Assembly (NCBI RefSeq): GCF_001043055.1
Contig: NZ_JYLF01000007.1
Span: 186,001 to 250,000, forward strand
Source of the DNA: Pseudomonas weihenstephanensis
GTDB lineage: Bacteria; Pseudomonadota; Gammaproteobacteria; Pseudomonadales; Pseudomonadaceae
Direction of reading: 5' to 3'
Length of the DNA: 64,000 bases
The stretch's first letter is position 1, and each line of letters starts with the position of its first letter. Shown one piece after another: positions 1 to 6,584 of this stretch. The notes under the pieces were generated by a model, which was not told where the DNA came from, searched no databases, and saw only the letters and a list, made by a program, of their open reading frames with translations. Made by a program: the position numbers and the translations under genes.

Positions 1-795
1 ACGCAGCCGGGCGACGATGTCAGGGACGGTCTGGGCATTGAAGGTGTTATCAATCAGTGTGCGCAGTTTTTTTAGCGGCGGGTCGGGCAGGGTATCGACG
101 GTCAGCCGCTCAAGCTGGGCCTTGAGATCGTCCAGAGGCGCGGAGCGCCATTTCATCGAGTCGAGTGCACGGTCAAGATCGGGCAAGACGCTGCTGACGA
201 TGTACCGGTCTGCAAGCCCGCAATACAGCGCGTCACTGGCGCGAATCTGTACACCGCTGACACCCAGATAGGTGCCCAATTGGCCAGGCGTACGGGTCAA
301 AAAATAGCTGCCGCCCACATCCGGGAAATACCCGATGCCGACTTCCGGCATTGCCAGCTTGCTACGCTCAGTGACGACACGCAGATCAGCGCCCTGAACC
401 AGTCCCATGCCGCCGCCCAAGACTAAACCGTCCATCAGCGCCAGAACGGGTTTGGGGTAGTGGTGCAGGGCCAGATCGAGGGCGTATTCCTCTTCGAAGA
501 ACGCGGTATGCAGGGAGTTTTTATGGCGGTAGCTGTCGTACAGCGAGCGGATATCACCGCCTGCGCAGAAGGCTTTGTCACCCGCACCGCGCAGAACCAC
601 CGCTTTGACGTTGACGTCTTTGGCCCACGTGTCGAGGTGACGCTGAAGTTCGCGCACCATGTTCAGATTGATGGCATTGAGGCCGCTTGGGCGGTTCAGG
701 GTCAGGTGGCCAATATGGTTGCGCACGTGAGCCAGAATTTCGGATTGAACGACCTCAACATACGGTGCCGGTGTGGAAGAAACCTGAGCAGTCAT
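1..795 (-). CDS. Enoyl-CoA hydratase/isomerase family protein, 3-hydroxyisobutyryl-CoA hydrolase-like (partial, runs off the left edge)
   Basis: I translated the complement from an ATG at 795; the frame stays open for 265 codons to the window edge, so the C-terminus is missing. The start is preceded by AGGGAG six bases upstream. The protein shows the crotonase core: GAGDKAFCAGGDI around residue 70-80, a GLVLGGGMGL oxyanion-hole segment, and PEVGIGYFPDVGG. The last motif and the following FLTRTPGQLG stretch are typical of 3-hydroxyisobutyryl-CoA hydrolases rather than plain enoyl-CoA hydratases, which suggests a role in valine catabolism by hydrolysing 3-hydroxyisobutyryl-CoA in the cytoplasm. 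The exact substrate is inferred from family resemblance only. Confidence 0.85.
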   Translation of the reverse strand, partial: MTAQVSSTPAPYVEVVQSEILAHVRNHIGHLTLNRPSGLNAINLNMVRELQRHLDTWAKDVNVKAVVLRGAGDKAFCAGGDIRSLYDSYRHKNSLHTAFFEEEYALDLALHHYPKPVLALMDGLVLGGGMGLVQGADLRVVTERSKLAMPEVGIGYFPDVGGSYFLTRTPGQLGTYLGVSGVQIRASDALYCGLADRYIVSSVLPDLDRALDSMKWRSAPLDDLKAQLERLTVDTLPDPPLKKLRTLIDNTFNAQTVPDIVARLR

Positions 796-942
796 CACTA
801 ACTCCCTGCTTTGTCTTGTTTTTAGGGCTGTCCGCAGGCGAACGATGCTCGATGCTAACAGTGCAAATTTGCCCATTACAACCGGAATAAGTGCAGGGCA
901 AACGTGCATATTTGCATGTTGGGGGGGCGTAAATATGTGCTG

Positions 943-1713
943 TTACTGCGCGAGCCAACCCCCATCGACATTCCAGGCGGCGCCGCGCACTTGGCTGGCT
1001 GCTTCGCTGCACAGAAATAACACCAACTCTCCCAGTTGAGGCGGCGTCACAAACTCCAGAGAGGGCTGCTTCTCGGCCAGCAGGTCATGTTGGGCCTGAT
1101 AGGGGTCGATGCCCTGGCTGATGCGTTGATCAATTTGATTTTGCACCAGTGGGGTGAGCACCCAGCCGGGGCAGATGGCGTTGCAGGTGATGTTGCTGGT
1201 GGCGGTTTCCAGTCCTACGACTTTGGTCAGACCGATCACGCCATGTTTGGCAGCTACATAGGCCGATTTGCCCGCCGAGCCAACCAGCCCGTGAACCGAT
1301 GCGATATTGACGATGCGTCCCCAATTGCGCTTGTGCATGCCGGGCAGGGCGAGGCGGGTGCTATGAAACACCGCTGACAGGTTGATGGCGATGATCGCGT
1401 CCCAGCGCTCAACCGGGAATTGTTCGACGCTGGCCACATGCTGGATGCCTGCGTTGTTGACCAGAATATCAATGCCGCCGAATTCACGTTCGCCATAGCT
1501 GATCATGTCGGCAATCTGGGTGGGGTCGCTGACGTCGGCAGCATGATGGCCAACCCGACCACCGAATTGTTCAACGTCTGCGATGACTTTGCTGGCATCG
1601 CCGAACCCGTTGAGTACTACGTCAGCCCCCGCTTTGGCCAGGCTCATCGCAATGCCCAGACCAATGCCACTGGTGGAGCCGGTTACCAATGCAGTTTTAC
1701 CCTTAAGGCTCAT
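943..1713 (-). CDS. hbdH: 3-hydroxybutyrate dehydrogenase (short-chain dehydrogenase)
   Basis: NAD-dependent oxidation of 3-hydroxybutyrate to acetoacetate, a cytoplasmic step in ketone-body and polyhydroxybutyrate use. The 256-aa product has the SDR cofactor motif TGSTSGIG near the N-terminus, NNAG around residue 90, a catalytic Ser before YVAAK (Tyr and Lys of the triad), and CPGWVLTP after it, all in the order and length of the 3-hydroxybutyrate dehydrogenase subfamily. A longer frame begins at 1737, but the ATG at 1713 has a GGGGG element eight bases upstream and starts at the usual MxLKGK sequence, so I chose it. The gene lies upstream of, and in the same orientation as, the crotonase-family gene, with a 147-bp gap. 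Confidence 0.9.
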   Translation of the reverse strand: MSLKGKTALVTGSTSGIGLGIAMSLAKAGADVVLNGFGDASKVIADVEQFGGRVGHHAADVSDPTQIADMISYGEREFGGIDILVNNAGIQHVASVEQFPVERWDAIIAINLSAVFHSTRLALPGMHKRNWGRIVNIASVHGLVGSAGKSAYVAAKHGVIGLTKVVGLETATSNITCNAICPGWVLTPLVQNQIDQRISQGIDPYQAQHDLLAEKQPSLEFVTPPQLGELVLFLCSEAASQVRGAAWNVDGGWLAQ

Positions 1714-1789
1714 GATCAATTCCCCCAAGTGAGACACGATTCATTCATGAATGAGGAAACGTAGCACGAGGTTAAGGCTGCGGATACGA

Positions 1790-1815
1790 AACGGCCCACC
1801 AAAGGGCGGGCCGTT
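1790..1815 (-). terminator. Probable terminator hairpin after the parvulin gene
   Basis: An 8-bp inverted repeat, AACGGCCC at 1790-1797 and GGGCCGTT at 1808-1815, starts 20 bases beyond the ppiC stop codon on the minus strand and lies between ppiC and hbdH. The T run after it on the minus strand is short, so termination strength is uncertain. Confidence 0.5.
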
Positions 1816-1834
1816 ATCACACAAAACCGCAGAG

Positions 1835-2116
1835 TTAGTCCTGACGGCTGGTGACTTCTAGCAGGTGGTAGCCGAACTGGGTTTTAACCGGGCCTTGAAC
1901 CACGTTAATCGGTGCGCTGAACACTACAGTGTCGAATTCTTTAACCATTTGGCCTGGACCAAAAGAACCCAGATCGCCACCTTGACGGCTTGAAGGGCAA
2001 GTAGAGTTGGCTTTGGCGACTTCAGCGAAATCAGCGCCGCCTTCGATTTGTGTTTTCAGTTCATTGCACTTGGCTTCGCTGGCAACAAGGATGTGACGGG
2101 CGGTGGCTTTAGCCAT
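1835..2116 (-). CDS. ppiC: Peptidylprolyl isomerase, parvulin type
   Basis: A 93-aa single-domain parvulin that catalyses cis-trans isomerisation of X-Pro bonds. It starts ARHILV, has the GGADFAEVAKANSTCPS segment, the GGDLGSFGPGQMV core and ends with TQFGYHLLEV, which together are the diagnostic PpiC/rotamase pattern. There is no signal peptide, so it should be cytoplasmic, like E. coli PpiC, which has the same length. AAAGGAG eight bases before the ATG gives a strong ribosome-binding site. It stands alone between hbdH and the lipase gene, all on the minus strand. Confidence 0.92.
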   Translation of the reverse strand: MAKATARHILVASEAKCNELKTQIEGGADFAEVAKANSTCPSSRQGGDLGSFGPGQMVKEFDTVVFSAPINVVQGPVKTQFGYHLLEVTSRQD

Positions 2117-2209
2117 GAGAGAGTGCTCCTTTCAATAAAGTGGTGAGACTACCGGATTCAGTCCGTTTTTTCTCGGCAAAAGTTCCTGAGATGAATCGCT
2201 CTTGGTGCG

Positions 2210-3094
2210 TCACAGGCCTTTGGCCTTCAGACGCTGGGCATGCTCGACATATAGCTTCACGGGGTCTACGGCTTTTGGGGGGCGCCTGCCTGCCAAGTGA
2301 TTAATCGTGTCCATGTGGTCCAGCGCGTAATCCGAACGAATGACATGGCCTAAATGCGAGCTGAAACGCCCCACCATTCCGTCGTTTTGTTTGGTTTCAT
2401 GGGTGAAGAAACGTGCGAAGACCCGGCAGGCATTGTGCAAGGGGTCCAGGATGTTGATCGACTCGGACAGGAGTGACCCTTTAATGATCCCGCTCCAGGA
2501 ATAATAGAAAACGCCATTGGCCTGTTCCGGGCCCATGCCGCCCCAGACGCCGGGTAAACCTTGCGGGTATTTGCGGTTGAATTGCGCTACGCCTTTTGTC
2601 GTCAGCGCATTTAACGCACTGAGTGCATCCTGCGGATTGTTCGGTTGGCCGCTGATGGCGGACATGAACGAGCCAAATGCTGTGGTCAAGGCCGCGACGA
2701 CCAGCTCTGGACGTTTGCCCGGGGTAAACGCCTGACGCAAACGGTCGGCCAGTTCTGAGCCGTGGTTGGGGCCGCTGACAGAGGTGACGGACGCCACGGC
2801 CTGCGGGGCGATAGCGCCTGCATAACGGGAGGTCAGGGCGCCCTGGCTGTGGCCGATCAGGTTGACCTTGGGTGAACCGTAATGACGACAAATGGCGTGT
2901 ACTTGCTCAAGTAATTGCTCACCGCGTAACTCATTGCTGTTGGCGGCTGATACTTGCGCTACGTAAACAGTGGCACCAGCGTTATTGAGTGCCTGCTTGA
3001 TGCCTTTGAAATAGTTGAACGGGCCGATGTGGTCGAAGCCAAAAAGCCCGTGCACCAAAACAATCGGGTACTGCGTATGGGCTGACGTATCCAT
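2210..3094 (-). CDS. Lipase, Pseudomonas family I.1-like triacylglycerol lipase
   Basis: A 294-aa alpha/beta hydrolase. It opens with YPIVLVHGLFGFDHIGP, holding the HG oxyanion motif, and has the nucleophile elbow GHSQG with Ser83; Asp238 in NDGMV and His260 in the DHMDTINH context complete the likely triad. These are the family I.1 Pseudomonas lipase signatures, and 294 aa is near the usual length. No signal peptide is present before the catalytic domain, as in some P. fluorescens and P. fragi lipases, and no foldase (lif) gene lies nearby. The frame is open upstream to 3331, but that part has no lipase features. I chose the Met at 3094; the Met at 3106 is an alternative. Confidence 0.85.
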   Translation of the reverse strand: MDTSAHTQYPIVLVHGLFGFDHIGPFNYFKGIKQALNNAGATVYVAQVSAANSNELRGEQLLEQVHAICRHYGSPKVNLIGHSQGALTSRYAGAIAPQAVASVTSVSGPNHGSELADRLRQAFTPGKRPELVVAALTTAFGSFMSAISGQPNNPQDALSALNALTTKGVAQFNRKYPQGLPGVWGGMGPEQANGVFYYSWSGIIKGSLLSESINILDPLHNACRVFARFFTHETKQNDGMVGRFSSHLGHVIRSDYALDHMDTINHLAGRRPPKAVDPVKLYVEHAQRLKAKGL

Positions 3095-3361
3095 GTCTAT
3101 GCGCATCCTCGCAAGATGGTTGATCCATAGACAACACCCTAGATGACAACCTGAGCGTTGTTGTGCTGGGGAGTTGGATAGCCTTAGCGGCTCATAAGCC
3201 TGGATTAGAGCCTCATTAGCAGCAATCCTGCCGAGGGGGAGCGCATATCTGGCTGGTTGTGCTGAATTGTCAGACCGCTTGAATTGGCCTGCCTGACAGG
3301 TACGCTCCTGTTCTTGCGCAACCGCAGGCATGGCAATGCCGGGTTGCGCAGGGGAGCAAGG

Positions 3362-4450
3362 CTAGCCGATGACGTTGGTCTTTATCCGTTGTTGGCGCAG
3401 TTGGGTAGCGGCATTTCGCAATAAGTGCTCGGTCGCCTCCCAGCCAAGGCAGCCGTCGGTCACAGACACGCCGTAGCGCATGTCGTCACTCAGGGGTTGG
3501 CAACCTTCGAAGAGATGGCTTTCGAGCATCATGCCGATCACTGAGTCATCCCCCGCGAGCCGTTGCGCAAGCACATCGTTGAAGACGTCGGGTTGGCGCA
3601 GCGGGTCTTTGCCGCTGTTGGCATGGCTGCAATCCACCATCAGGCGTACGGAGATGCCATTTTTCTCAAGCCCGGCACGTGCTTTGGCTACATGTGCGCA
3701 GTCGTAGTTCGGGCCGCTGTGACCGCCGCGTAATACCAAGTGGGTATCAGGGTTGCCTGGGGTCAAGACTATGGCCGGATGGCCTCGATCATCCACGCCG
3801 AAGTGTCGATGGCTATGTGCCGCGGAACGCATGGCATCGCAGGCAATGGAAACCCCGCCATCGGTGCCGTTTTTGAAGCCTACGGGCAGGTCAAGGCCAC
3901 TGGCCATTTCCCGGTGTATCTGTGATTCGGTTGTGCGTGCGCCAATCGCCACCCAGCCCAGCAAGTCGTCGAAGTATCCAGCAGCAATGGGTTGCAACAG
4001 TTCGGTGGCAACAGGCAGCCCCATGCGCAACATTTCGATCATCAATTCTCGCGACAGTGTGAGGCCGTGGGCCATATCATCGCTGCCGTCCAGATGGGGG
4101 TCGTAGGCCAGACCTTTCCATCCCACCGTGGTGCGCGGTTTTTCGATGTAGGCACGCATCACCAACAGCACGTCCTTGCTGATATCGCGGGACAGAGCCG
4201 CCAGATGGCTGGCGTATTCAAGGGCTGATTGAGGGTCGTGGATAGAGCAGGGGCCGACCACAATCAACAGTCGGGCGTCTTCACCGTTGAGGATGGCGCG
4301 GATGGCTTGGCGTTGTTCGCTGACCTGATTGCACAACAGTGTGCTCAGCGGCAATTGCTGCTTGAGTTGCGCTGCGCTGGGCAGGCGTTGGGTCAAGACG
4401 TTTTTGCTTTCTGGGGTAGCGGTGGGTAGTGCGCAGGCGGTTGCGTTCAT
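3362..4450 (-). CDS. 3-deoxy-7-phosphoheptulonate (DAHP) synthase, class I (AroF/AroG/AroH family)
   Basis: Condenses phosphoenolpyruvate with erythrose 4-phosphate, the first step of the shikimate pathway, in the cytoplasm. The 362-aa protein carries the class I motifs GPCSIHDP near residue 66, MRAYIEKPRTTVGWKGL near 98, GFKNGTDG near 190 and DCSHANSGKD near 275. Which aromatic amino acid inhibits it cannot be told by eye. It sits behind a long leader with an aromatic-rich peptide, an intrinsic terminator and a second small ORF (separate entries), so it is very likely controlled by attenuation in response to charged aromatic tRNAs. A GC-rich inverted repeat just before the start could further limit translation. 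Confidence 0.93.
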   Translation of the reverse strand: MNATACALPTATPESKNVLTQRLPSAAQLKQQLPLSTLLCNQVSEQRQAIRAILNGEDARLLIVVGPCSIHDPQSALEYASHLAALSRDISKDVLLVMRAYIEKPRTTVGWKGLAYDPHLDGSDDMAHGLTLSRELMIEMLRMGLPVATELLQPIAAGYFDDLLGWVAIGARTTESQIHREMASGLDLPVGFKNGTDGGVSIACDAMRSAAHSHRHFGVDDRGHPAIVLTPGNPDTHLVLRGGHSGPNYDCAHVAKARAGLEKNGISVRLMVDCSHANSGKDPLRQPDVFNDVLAQRLAGDDSVIGMMLESHLFEGCQPLSDDMRYGVSVTDGCLGWEATEHLLRNAATQLRQQRIKTNVIG

Positions 4451-4497
4451 GATGTGAGCTTCCTGGGCAGGCGGCGGGATTTCCCGCGCGCTCGGCC

Positions 4498-4650
4498 CTA
4501 GTGGGGTGTTCGACGATTGACCGGACAGGTCGTGAGTTCATGCTTGCCACCAATGTGGGTCCGTTCGGAGGCGGCAGACTGTCCCGAACGACGGCTGATA
4601 AATCGCCATGCAGTGCAAAGGTCGAAGCGGTAATAAGTGGCGTAGTTCAT
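4498..4650 (-). CDS. Small ORF rich in aromatic codons between the attenuator and the DAHP synthase gene
   Basis: A 50-codon frame starting ATG at 4650 with GAGG nine bases upstream, right behind the terminator and 47 bp before the DAHP synthase start. Its first 17 codons hold three Tyr, two Phe and one Trp (MNYATYYRF followed by DLCTAWRF), far above chance. I do not recognise the protein. It could be a second leader peptide sensing aromatic tRNA charging, or a short translated spacer coupling to the synthase. The alternative, a chance frame, is weakened by the good ribosome-binding site. Confidence 0.5.
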   Translation of the reverse strand: MNYATYYRFDLCTAWRFISRRSGQSAASERTHIGGKHELTTCPVNRRTPH

Positions 4651-4686
4651 GGGTTAAATCCTCAAATTAATAAATTGTTAGGGCCT

Positions 4687-4724
4687 GAAAAAACAAAACC
4701 CCCGGTCGGGGAGCCGACCGGGGG
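4687..4724 (-). terminator. Intrinsic terminator of the aromatic attenuator
   Basis: On the minus strand an 11-bp perfect GC-rich stem (arms 4724-4714 and 4709-4699, loop of four) is followed at once by TTTTGTTTTTTC. It lies between the leader peptide and the DAHP synthase gene, so in the terminated state it would stop synthase transcription. Its first arm can also pair with leader segment 4770-4763 (7 of 8 positions), giving an antiterminator. Confidence 0.9.
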
Positions 4725-4773
4725 TGAGAATTCTCTGGTAGGCGACCCCTGAAACATGGGCGCCGGTTGGGTA

Positions 4774-4908
4774 TCAGGCGCGCCAGTGGCTAAACCAATA
4801 CCCAAAATAAAATCGTGCAGCGCAGAGCGTGTTGTTCGCGCACACAGCGCCAACCGAGCGCGAAACGCTGGCGATCTGGCAAATGTCTGAGTGGGCGTGG
4901 TGCAACAT
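4774..4908 (-). CDS. Aromatic leader peptide of the DAHP synthase attenuator
   Basis: A 44-codon frame from ATG 4908, with GGAG seven bases upstream, ending in TGA at 4774. Its last dozen codons read FYFGYWFSHWRA: three Phe, two Tyr and two Trp packed together just before the stop. The GGG-TAT codons at 4803-4798 can pair with ATACCC at 4774-4769 (segment 1:2), and the overlapping CCAACCGG at 4770-4763 can pair with the first arm of the terminator (segment 2:3). Ribosome stalling at uncharged Phe, Tyr or Trp tRNA would cover segment 1 and free segment 2 to disrupt the terminator. This is the classical pheA/trp attenuation logic, inferred here from sequence. Confidence 0.85.
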   Translation of the reverse strand: MLHHAHSDICQIASVSRSVGAVCANNTLCAARFYFGYWFSHWRA

Positions 4909-4933
4909 GGCTGCTCTCCGATGAATGGCTCGA

Positions 4934-4963
4934 AGCTTACTCGAGACAAGTCAACCGATTCAA
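4934..4963 (-). promoter_or_regulatory. Candidate promoter of the attenuator-DAHP synthase unit
   Basis: On the minus strand TTGAAT (4963-4958) and TAAGCT (4939-4934) are spaced 18 bp apart, a fair sigma-70 match, with the leader-peptide ATG about 25 bases downstream. The -35 and -10 are imperfect, so this is a tentative call. Confidence 0.4.
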
Positions 4964-5127
4964 TCAAAAAATGCTATGAGCCGTTGTAGCGGGGGCTATG
5001 AGTGGCGAATTCATGAATAGTCAGATCAAGGATTTAGCGTTGAACAGTCCCTGGATCGTGTGCAGCTGACGGCTTTGTCCGCATGGCTCAATTCTAAAGC
5101 GGGTGGTATTTGCATTAAGGCGCATAC

Positions 5128-5364
5128 TCAACTGAGGGAATCACTTTTCGCCATAGCCTCTGCTGGAGCAGGAATGATTCCATCCTTCATGCCCAACAGT
5201 ACCGCCACTTTGTGGGCTTCTCCGCGCTTTCCTTTTTTGCGCCCGGCGAGCACTTGATACGTGGTTGCCGGGTCAACGCCGTGTTCTCGAGCAAACTCTT
5301 GAACCGACTTTCCTTGATGCTCCAGCCATGCCTTGGCTTGTGCGGCAGTACGAATTCCGGTCAT
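5128..5364 (-). CDS. Small helix-turn-helix DNA-binding protein (phage-regulator type)
   Basis: A 78-aa protein. The segment KSVQEFAREHGVDPATTYQV followed by a basic LAGRKKGKRG stretch reads as a lambda-repressor-like helix-turn-helix with a basic recognition region. Relatives of this type are commonly found next to phage or plasmid repressors. It is divergent from the XRE-type regulator at 5428, and the 63-bp space between them holds two direct repeats that may be an operator, so the two probably regulate each other. No other phage genes are near; they may be a relic of a mobile element or a domesticated switch. Confidence 0.6.
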   Translation of the reverse strand: MTGIRTAAQAKAWLEHQGKSVQEFAREHGVDPATTYQVLAGRKKGKRGEAHKVAVLLGMKDGIIPAPAEAMAKSDSLS

Positions 5365-5365
5365 A

Positions 5366-5382
5366 GTTCAAAACCGTTCAAA
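5366..5382. promoter_or_regulatory. Direct repeats between divergent regulators, candidate operator
   Basis: GTTCAAA occurs at 5366-5372 and again at 5376-5382, exactly ten bases (one helical turn) apart, in the AT-rich gap between the two divergent DNA-binding protein genes. This spacing suits cooperative repressor binding. It is suggestive only. Confidence 0.35.
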
Positions 5383-5427
5383 GTTGTTTAATATTTTTTG
5401 ATTATACCATCCGGGCGGGTGTTTAAA

Positions 5428-5811
5428 ATGGGAACTTACATCCAAATGAGTGGAATTGGTTCGCGGTTGAGGCAAGAGAGAGAGCGACTGGGTATGTCGC
5501 AGAAAGCTTTTGGCATAATCGGTGGCGTTGAAGCAAATGCACAGGGCAAATATGAAAATGGCGATCGCGCACCCAAGGCAGATTATTTATCGCGGGTGGC
5601 TGAGCGCGGTGTAGATGTACTTTTTGTGTTGACGGGCAGTCCAACGCCGACATTGGTCGATAATCTGAGTCAGGTAGAAGAGAAGGTGCTGGTCAGTTAC
5701 CGCGTGCTGCAAAAGGAGGATCAGGATGCTATTCGCCGCTTGACGACTACATTGGCCGACTTGACGGTGATCCATTCAGTTAAAAATCGTCATGAGCCGA
5801 GTGACGCTTAA
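5428..5811 (+). CDS. XRE-family transcriptional regulator
   Basis: A protein of about 127 aa with a Cro/CI-type helix-turn-helix near the N-terminus (IGSRLRQERERLGMSQKAFG, then a YENGDRAPKADYL stretch) followed by VDVLFVLTGS, a pattern common in Pseudomonas phage-like repressors. There is no LexA-type peptidase domain, so it is not an autocleaving repressor. Start choice is uncertain: a TTG at 5398, the ATG at 5428 and the ATG at 5446 are all possible, and none has a strong ribosome-binding site. It is divergent from the small DNA-binding gene at 5364 and lies 132 bp upstream of gacA in the same direction. Confidence 0.75.
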   Translation: MGTYIQMSGIGSRLRQERERLGMSQKAFGIIGGVEANAQGKYENGDRAPKADYLSRVAERGVDVLFVLTGSPTPTLVDNLSQVEEKVLVSYRVLQKEDQDAIRRLTTTLADLTVIHSVKNRHEPSDA

Positions 5812-5943
5812 ACCCATGAACACGGGCGGCTTATAGGCTCATCTTGTTTTTGCGGGGGGTGACGTTGCAGGTAAATAGGTTGGTTCAATTGTTTTTTGCT
5901 AAGGTGTCGGCAACCAACGAAGACCAATTTACGAGGTGTCGAC

Positions 5944-6582
5944 TTGATTCGGGTTCTAGTGGTCGATGACCATGATCTTGTGCGTACAGGCATCACACGA
6001 ATGCTGGCTGATATCGATGGCTTGCAGGTAGTAGGTCAGGCCGAGTCCGGCGAAGAGTCATTGATCAAGGCTCGTGAACTGAAACCGGATGTCGTCCTGA
6101 TGGATGTCAAAATGCCTGGCATTGGGGGTCTGGAGGCGACACGCAAAATGATGCGTAGCCATCCCGATATCAAAGTAGTTGCGGTGACCGTCTGTGAAGA
6201 AGACCCGTTTCCTACGCGCTTGCTGCAAGCAGGCGCTGCTGGCTATATGACCAAAGGTGCTGGCCTGGCTGAGATGGTTCAGGCCATACGCCTGGTGTTC
6301 GCGGGCCAGCGCTACATAAGTCCGCAGGTGGCTCAGCAGTTGGCGCTCAAGTCATTTCAGCCTGCCAGCGACTCTCCCTTTGACGCCTTGTCCGAACGTG
6401 AAATCCAGATTGCCCTGATGATCGTCGGCTGCCAAAAAGTGCAGGTCATCTCCGATAAGTTATGCCTGTCCCCCAAAACGGTGAATACCTACCGTTATCG
6501 GATCTTTGAAAAACTTTCGGTTAAAAGTGATGTTGAACTGGCCTTGTTGGCTGTTCGCCACGGCATGGTAGATGCTGGTTGA
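5944..6582 (+). CDS. gacA: Response regulator GacA (UvrY family)
   Basis: Response regulator of the GacS/GacA two-component system that activates small Rsm RNAs and, through them, secondary metabolism, secretion and biofilm traits. The 212-aa protein begins IRVLVVDDHDLVRTG, with the phospho-acceptor Asp54 in VLMDVKMPG and a C-terminal LuxR-type helix-turn-helix (LSEREIQIALMI through SPKTVNTYRYRIFEKL). The frame is open to 5896, but the true start is the TTG at 5944: GAGG lies seven bases upstream and the protein then begins exactly where GacA proteins do. uvrC follows almost at once, as in other pseudomonads, implying co-transcription. GacA is known to influence T6SS genes in pseudomonads, but no link to the island is shown here. 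Confidence 0.95.
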   Translation: MIRVLVVDDHDLVRTGITRMLADIDGLQVVGQAESGEESLIKARELKPDVVLMDVKMPGIGGLEATRKMMRSHPDIKVVAVTVCEEDPFPTRLLQAGAAGYMTKGAGLAEMVQAIRLVFAGQRYISPQVAQQLALKSFQPASDSPFDALSEREIQIALMIVGCQKVQVISDKLCLSPKTVNTYRYRIFEKLSVKSDVELALLAVRHGMVDAG

Positions 6583-6584
6583 CG

